64,000 bases of DNA. Origin: Acinonyx jubatus. Taxonomy: Eukaryota; Chordata; Mammalia; Carnivora; Felidae. Where the stretch lies: positions 57,438,286 through 57,502,285 of the forward strand of contig NC_069382.1 of assembly GCF_027475565.1 (NCBI RefSeq), in the 5' to 3' direction. The position numbers were made by a program, and so were the translations under genes. The notes beneath the pieces were generated by a model. The model was given only the letters and a program-made list of their open reading frames with translations, did not search any database and was not told where the DNA came from. Positions within the stretch are counted from its first letter, which is position 1. The number at the start of each line of letters is the position of its first letter. This document shows positions 58,111 through 64,000 of the stretch, piece after piece.

Positions 58111-59988
58111 ACCACATAATCTTTATCCATTCATCTGTCGATGGACATTTGGGCTCTTTCCATACTTTGGCTATTGTTGATAGCGCTGCTATAAACATTG
58201 GGGTGCATGTGCCCCTTTGAAACAGCACACCTGTATCCCTTGGGTTAATACCTAGTAGTGTAGTTTCTGAGTCGTAGGGTGGTTCTATTTTTAGTTTTTT
58301 GAGGAGCCTCCATACTGTTTTCCAGAGTGACTGCACCAGTTTGCATTCTCACCAGCAGTGCAAAAGAGATCCTCTTTCTCTGCATCCTCACCAACATCTG
58401 TTGTTGCCTGACTTGTTAATGTTAGCCATTCTGACAGGTGTAAGGTGGGATCTCATTGTGGTTTTGATTAGTATTTCCCTGATGATGAATGATGCTGAGC
58501 ATTTTTTCATGCATCTGTTGGCCATCTAGATGTCTTCTTTAGAGAAGTGTCTATTCATATCCTTTGCCCATATCTACACTGAATTATTTGTTTTTTGGGT
58601 GTTGAGTTTGATAAGTTCTTTTACATTTTGGGTACTAACCCATTATCTCATATGTCATTTGCAGATATCTTCTCCCATTCTGTTGGTTGCCTTTTAGTTT
58701 TGCTGACTGTTTCCTTCACTATGCAGAAGCTTTTTATTTTGATGAGGTCCCAATGGTTCATTTTTGCTTCTGTTTCCCTTGCCTCCAGATATGTGTTGAG
58801 TAAGATGTTGCTGCGGCCAAGATCAAAGAAGTTTTTGCCTGCTTTCTCGTCGAGAATTTTGGTGGCTTCTTATCTTACATTTAGGTCTTTCATCCATTTT
58901 GAATGTCTTTTTGTGTATGGTGTGAGGAAGTGGTCCAGGTTCATTCTTCTGCATGTTGCTGTCCAGTTTTCCCAGCACCATTTGCTGAAGAGACTGTCCT
59001 TATTCCATTGGATATTCTTTCCTGCTTTGTCAAAGATTAGTTGGCCATATGTTTGTGGGTCCATTTCTGGGTTCTGTATTCTGTTCCATTGATCCGAGTG
59101 TCTGTTCTTGTGCCAGTACCATACTGTCTTGATGATTACAGTTTTGTAATATGTCTTGAAGTCTGGGATTGTGATGCCTCCTGCTTTGGTTTTCTTTTTC
59201 AAGATTGCTTTGGCTATTCAGGGTCTTTTCTGGTTCCATAGAAATTTAGGATTGTTTGTTCTGGCTCTGTGAAAAATGCTAGTGTTACTCTGATAGGGAT
59301 TGCATTGAATTAATAGATTGCTTTGGTTAGTGTCGACATTTTAACAATATTCTTCCAATCTAGGAGCATGGAATGTTTTTCCGTTTGTGTGTGTGTGTGT
59401 CTTTTTCAGTTTCTTTCATTAGCTTTCTGTAGTTTTCAGTGTATAGATTTTTCACCTCTTTGGTTATGTTTATTCCTAGGTAATTTATGGTTTTTGGTGC
59501 AATTGTAAATGGGATTGATTTCTTGATTTCTCTTTCTGTTTTTTCATTATTGGTGTATAAGAATGCAACTAATTTCTTTGAATTGATTTTATATCCTGCG
59601 ACTTTGCTGAATTCATGGATCAGTTCTAACAGATTTTTGGTAGAATATTTGGGGTTTTCCATATAGGGTATCATTTCATCTGCAAAGAGTGAAAGTTTGA
59701 CTTCCTCCTGGCCGATTTGGATGCCTTTAATTCCTTTGTGTTGTCTGATTGCTGAGGCTAAGGCTTCCAATACCATGTTGAATAACAGTGGTGAGAGTGG
59801 ACATCCCTGTCATGTTCCTGACCTTGGGGGGTAAGCTCTCAGTTTTTCCCCATTGAGGATGATATTAGTAGTGGGTCTTTCATACATGGCTTTTATGATC
59901 TTGAGGTATGATCCTTCTATCCCTACTTTCTTGAGGGTTTTTATCAAGAAAGGATGCTGTATTTTGTCAAATGCTTTCTCTGCACGTT
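57659..59988 (-). mobile_element. 5'-truncated L1 with target duplication
   Basis: A 2.3-kb insertion bounded by gtctt(a/g)tatttttaa at 57,644-57,658 and 59,989-60,003. Its A-rich tail is at the low end (minus orientation). It spans part of the reverse transcriptase, the C-terminal domain and the 3'UTR. Visible motifs include KLSLFADEMIPYMENP (the usual FADD box reads FADE), GYKINSKKLVAFLYTNNE, YLGINITKEVKNLY and KWCWENWTATCRRMNL. Frames are interrupted; it cannot move by itself. Confidence 0.92.
58054..58108. repeat. (TG)n microsatellite in L1
   Basis: An uninterrupted run of about 27 TG units at the L1 ORF2 C-terminal region; on the minus strand it reads as a Thr-His repeat between the codons for KIMWC and KWS. 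Confidence 0.97.
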
Positions 59989-60003
59989 GTCTTGTATTTT
60001 TAA

Positions 60004-61615
60004 ATGCGTACCTGTTGTGTGATGCCTCATTTAGTTCTGTTTTTCCCCTAGTACTGTTTCTGATCCATTTGTTTTGCTATCTGTGCATTTGTTGCTTCTA
60101 CCTGCTATGTAATGCTCCATGGTATTCGCTCAACTCTACACGTATTTTTACTGCATCATGCACCCTTAATTAATGTAGTCGGAATAATTTCACATTAGAA
60201 TTATTTCTTCAACAAGGTTGTAATTTACTGTAAAACAGAGATCACAGTTTTCACTAATGTCCTCTCAGGGTACTTAGGAAAGCTGTGTCTGTAAATTGGC
60301 ACAACTAATCATTTGTTTGATAATACCATGTAGATGGGGACTTATGGTTTGTTGGCAGTAACTTGAAAATATGATCAGGTGAGATCTTGGGTTGTATTTT
60401 ATTTAAGTACTATTAAATAAGGTAATGTCCTGTTTCTTACTTTACTTATCTCCTGTTTCCACAGTTAAGTGTACTAAATAGGGCACAGAACTTGGAGTAA
60501 GAAAACTTGGGTTTCAGTCATTGTTCTACTTACCAGCTTGGTAATTGTTATGTTAACAAATGACTTAACTGTTTTGAGTTTATTTCCTCATTCATTAATA
60601 GGGATGTTCATTCCACATAGCCAACTTCACTGTTGTGGTGAAGTCAAATAGTAATGTATGTTAATGTATAGATTGCTATTTTTTTTATTAGAATTGTACC
60701 TAATACATTCCATTGCTTCTGCTCATTTTTATTCATTTGTCTTTACCGAACTTTAAAATGCTTGCTATTATGTTTTGTAACATTCTATAAAATACATTGA
60801 TAGTCTATGGATTTGGTTCTGGACTTGGATAAATGTTCTTAGTACATAATGATGTATGTGTGTGTACTATATATTATGCATCTTGTCATCCTAGAAATTA
60901 TTATGGAGGTCTACTCTATGTATTTTTGTCCATCTCTGAAATTATTACATAATAAACAATAAGAATTTTGCAAGTCTTTTTTTTTTAATTAATAGCATTT
61001 TTCTACCCTTCAGAATGATGTTTTGTTAGCACAAATAAGAACATTATATATTTTAGCCTGTTTGAAATGGGACTTAGTTAAACAGAAACATCTTACTCTT
61101 ACTACATCCTGCCACGCCCTGGGCCTTGAAGCATAAAAACATAGGGGCCAGAGTCCATGTTTTGTTTTAGACTGCAGGGTGGCTTGAGTCTGAGATGGTT
61201 TTGTTCATTTCTAGATTGGAAGTAGGAAGAGAAAGGCCTGTCTAACAAAATGATTTAGACTGGAAGTCTGATTAATTAATTATAGTAACCAATACTAGAA
61301 TAAAATTTTCTATAGGGATATTTCATAAGGGCTTGAATATTTTCCTTAAGTGTAAATCTGGATAGCAAAGTCATTGGCAAATGTCTAGAACTTTCCCATT
61401 TTCTGAAATATTTGTTTAATAATAATTTCCTATACAAATTTAACCCAGGAAAGGCTGAGCTTCTTTTTGATTTGGCAAGTCTTACCATGCTGCTCTTACA
61501 ACAATGTTGAGCTAATTAATATATTGATAGTGTATTTACTAATAGTAGTGTATGCACCTGAAAAGTAATATATGGTTACCTATTTAACCAAAGGACAAAA
61601 TATTTTAAAGTAAAT
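60004..61615 (+). other. NEK1: NEK1 intron with one MIR
   Basis: A sense MIR lies at about 60,485-60,665 (CACAGAACTTGGAGTAAGAA, AAATGACTTAACTGTTTTGA). The remainder is AT-rich and not recognised. No exon seen. Confidence 0.5.
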
Positions 61616-61621
61616 ATAGAT

Positions 61622-62385
61622 GGGGAGGATTCTGGGAAGATGGTGGAGTAGGAAGCAGGAGGAATCTCTCTCCCCACCTACACAACAATTACAGTGGCAG
61701 AATCTATCCTGTGAAACTATGTTGGATCTCTGGAGTCTATTGTAGGCATGCAACCTCTAGGTGAAAGCTTAAATAATAAATTTTGTTTGTTTTCAGTTAA
61801 TTTTAGGTTTTAGCTAGGTGACAGTGGCTGCCACCCATTTCGCACCTCCCAGCACTCAGGCATTCAGCCCTGCATACTTTCCAGAAGCAGTGTGAATACA
61901 CCTTGTGGGAACCAGGGTGAGCAAAAGGTCCATGTCATCCAAATGTCAGGGATCTGTGCTCTGATTATTTATTATTATTATCATTATTATTTTATTTTAA
62001 TGAGAGAGAGAGAGAGAGAGAGACTGCACAAGCGGGGAAAGAGGCGGAGGGAGACAGAGAAAGAATCTTAAGCAGGTTCCATACTCAGTGCATAGCCTGA
62101 CGTGGGGTTCAGTCCCATGACCCTGGATCATGACCAGAGCCTAAATCAAAAGTTGGACACTCAGCTGACTGAGCTACCCAGGCACCCCTGTTCTCTGATT
62201 GTTATTTGCAATTTCTGATCTTGGAGGTGCAGACAAGGAGGTGGACAGCCATTGTTGTACCTCCCCCCGATTGAAAGCCCCACTCTTTCATGCTGAGGTG
62301 ACTTCCATAGTATTTAAAGGGCTGGTGTCCCCACCCCCTTTTTCCCATCTTCATTTCTCTTTTTTCCCCTTTAAGGAAACCTGGA
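61622..62385 (+). mobile_element. 5' end of an old L1 (sense)
   Basis: It starts with the L1 5' signature GGGAAGATGGTGGAGTAGGA and runs through 5'UTR sequence, interrupted by one SINE, to CCCCACCCCCTTTTTCCCAT. No ORF follows, so this is a detached 5' piece. Confidence 0.75.
61970..62188 (-). repeat. CAN-SINE in L1 5'UTR
   Basis: Flanked by tgtgctctgattattt / tgttctctgattgtta. Its tail has become (TTA)n. Confidence 0.85.
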
Positions 62386-62394
62386 AGTACTTAA

Positions 62395-62960
62395 TTCTTT
62401 TCAATGGCTGTGTATCTAGTACAGTGATACCACAATATATTTAAATGTGTATTTAGGTGTTTATATTTTATTGCTTTGATGAACATTGCTGGGATAAACA
62501 TCCTTTTACACATCCTTTTGTATTTGTGATACTGTATCTGTAGGACAAATTTGAAATTCCAATTGCTCTTTCAAATGGTATGTGAATTTAAAATTTTTAC
62601 ATACTTTTCCAAATGACTATAATTAACTTTCTCACAAACAAGGTATGCAAAGACTTATTTCCTCACATTCTGGCCAACCTTGTGTGTTATTTTATTTTTC
62701 TCAAGTTACAAAAGTGTCTTGTTTTATTTAGTATTATTATTAAAAAAATTTTTTATTAGTATTTTGTGTGTACATTTATTGGCTTATTTTTTCTCCATCA
62801 TTTGCTTTTCTAGTCTTTTCTCCACTTCTTATTTTGACTGCCAGTATTTTTCTTAGTGATTTGGATGAACTTTTGCATATTACAGAATTAGCAATCTATC
62901 AATTATGTTGCAAGTATTTTCTTAAATAATTATTATACTCGATTATATATTTTGCTCTGC
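62395..62960 (-). mobile_element. L1ME-like 3' end, antisense
   Basis: Landmarks: CAATGGCTGTGTATCTAGTA, AACATCCTTTTACACATCCT, GTATCTGTAGGACAAATTTG, CACATTCTGGCCAACC. Strongly diverged. Confidence 0.55.
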
Positions 62961-62964
62961 AGAT

Positions 62965-63640
62965 GTTTTAAATTTTATATAGTGAACATGATCAGTCTTT
63001 ATTCTTGTAACTTATGGGTTTTAAATCAGTTTTGAAAGTCCTTCAGTCAAAGATTATAGAAAATCAACCTCTATTTTCTTTTACCATCTTCTAGTTTAAT
63101 TTTTGCCTGTTTAAAAAAGCCATCTACTTGGAATTCTTTTGGTGTTAGGAACGAGATAGAAATTAAGCCCTTGTACTTTTAAGTAGCCAACTTCAGAGAG
63201 TATGTTTATATATGGTGAATGTGGAAAGAGATAAAACTCAGCTATGTCTTCCAAATTTCTAGCCTGATATTTTTCCCCTTGTGATTTTTATTTATGGAGA
63301 AAAAAGATGTATTTAAATATTAAGTCATTTACCCTCGTAGTATTTTCATTTTTCACTCTTTTCTGGAAGTTTCTTTCTATATTCTGATTTATAAGAGATG
63401 CTTCAGTAGCAGTCTCTTACATTTTAAAGTCAGTGTGGACCCTTGCACATAATATATCAGCTTGAATATCTACTTAATGTTAGTGACATTAATTACAGTA
63501 AAGTTAAAAATTGTAGACTAAATTTCTTTTTTTAAGGACTTAGTTCCCTTCAACCCCAGATATTCCTGAATGCTTTTTTTTGGTTAAGAAAAGAATACTG
63601 TGAGATGTAAATTTTAAAAGAAATGACAAATCTGATTTTC
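62965..63640 (+). other. NEK1: NEK1 intron next to exon 4
   Basis: No repeat or ORF of note is recognised. It ends in the T-rich acceptor of the exon at 63,649. Confidence 0.45.
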
Positions 63641-63648
63641 CCTCTTAG

Positions 63649-63732
63649 ATTTTGGATTGGTTTGTGCAGATATGTTTGGCCTTGAAACATGTACATGATC
63701 GAAAAATTCTTCATCGAGACATAAAGTCGCAG
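63649..63732 (+). CDS. NEK1: NEK1 fourth coding exon (residues 105-132), gene continues off the right edge
   Basis: The acceptor is TTTTCCCTCTTAG| and the donor TCGCAG|GTATGA. The 84 bases are in phase 0 at both ends. The exon encodes ILDWFVQICLALKHVHDRKI then LHRDIKSQ: helix E and the catalytic loop, with the proton acceptor D128 in HRD and the catalytic-loop Lys K130. The Asn of HRDxKxxN would be the first residues of the next exon, beyond the window, as would the DFG motif, coiled coils and nuclear export signals. Confidence 0.97.
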
Positions 63733-64000
63733 GTATGATTATTCTGTCACTAATAACTTCTAAATGGATATGGACTTGGAGCCAGTGTTGTCATAGGCTA
63801 AAATTTTTGAAACTGATCCAGTCTGCATCGGATTATTGGTTCTCTCTTCACTGTTCTCCCTTCACTATAATACTAGATATCCTCCTTATATGCCTTCTGT
63901 TTTATAGCTCCTGCCTCCTTCCTATATCCTCCTTCTGGGTTTACTCTCATAATGATGGGAAAAAAACCAAAAAATAAATATGTGGAAGGTATATTTTGGG
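63733..64000 (+). other. NEK1: Start of the next NEK1 intron
   Basis: Begins GTATGA after the fourth coding exon and continues out of the window. An open frame here is only intron read-through. Confidence 0.8.

Noticed and set aside
47058..60173. Reverse-transcriptase-like frames as possible host genes
   Set aside because: They fall in order within two L1 elements with tails, 3'UTRs, stops and target duplications.

Overview
This is a vertebrate nuclear genomic window, AT-rich and about half interspersed repeat. It comes from a carnivore, most likely a cat (Felidae). Roughly fifty copies of a tRNA-derived SINE carry the head GGGGCGCCTGGGTGGCTCAG, a TC-rich 3' part and a tail ending AAAAATAAATAAACATTAAAA. 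That is the felid/feliform CAN-SINE (SINEC_Fc type), not the canid form. Only short exons are coding. There is no prokaryotic gene, operon, CRISPR array, tRNA or rRNA gene.

Two recognisable genes lie head to head and each is only partly inside the window. CLCN3 (endosomal/lysosomal 2Cl-/H+ exchanger ClC-3) is on the minus strand: a CpG-rich promoter at about 18.5-19.25 kb, a candidate 5'UTR exon ending at 18,144, and its first coding exon at 6,350-6,525. The rest of CLCN3 lies off the left edge. NEK1 (NIMA-related kinase 1) is on the plus strand: a CpG-rich promoter at about 27.7-28.1 kb, a candidate 5'UTR exon at 28,273-28,396, and four coding exons at 38,232-38,380, 38,807-38,903, 55,555-55,652 and 63,649-63,732. 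These give residues 1-132 of the kinase domain, up to just past the catalytic HRD. The exons join in frame with GT-AG introns; the rest of NEK1 lies off the right edge. The divergent CLCN3/NEK1 order with a promoter gap of about 9 kb agrees with what is known of human 4q33.

Layout: 1-6.3 kb, CLCN3 intron with sense-strand old L1 broken by SINEs; 6.35-6.53, CLCN3 exon; 6.5-18.1, CLCN3 first intron (L2, MIR, L1, SINEs, then a SINE-free stretch); 18.1-19.3, CLCN3 promoter and exon; 19.3-27.6, intergenic (MLT1 LTRs, MER5A, L1 end); 27.7-28.4, NEK1 promoter and leader exon; 28.4-38.2, NEK1 leader intron with an old antisense L1; 38.2-38.9, two NEK1 exons; 38.9-55.5, a 16.7-kb intron holding a solo-LTR-like element and a nearly complete antisense L1 containing nine SINEs; 55.55, NEK1 exon; 55.7-63.6, intron with a 5'-truncated L1 bounded by a 15-bp target duplication; 63.65, NEK1 exon.

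I found no new multi-gene system. The points most worth checking are regulatory: a possible upstream ORF overlapping the CLCN3 start codon, two layers of short upstream ORFs in the NEK1 leader, a perfect cAMP-response element in both promoters, and a SINE-poor zone across both promoters. SINE clusters that record repeated insertion at one target are also notable. Repeat family names and comparisons with human proteins are from memory, and repeat edges not fixed by target-site duplications are approximate.
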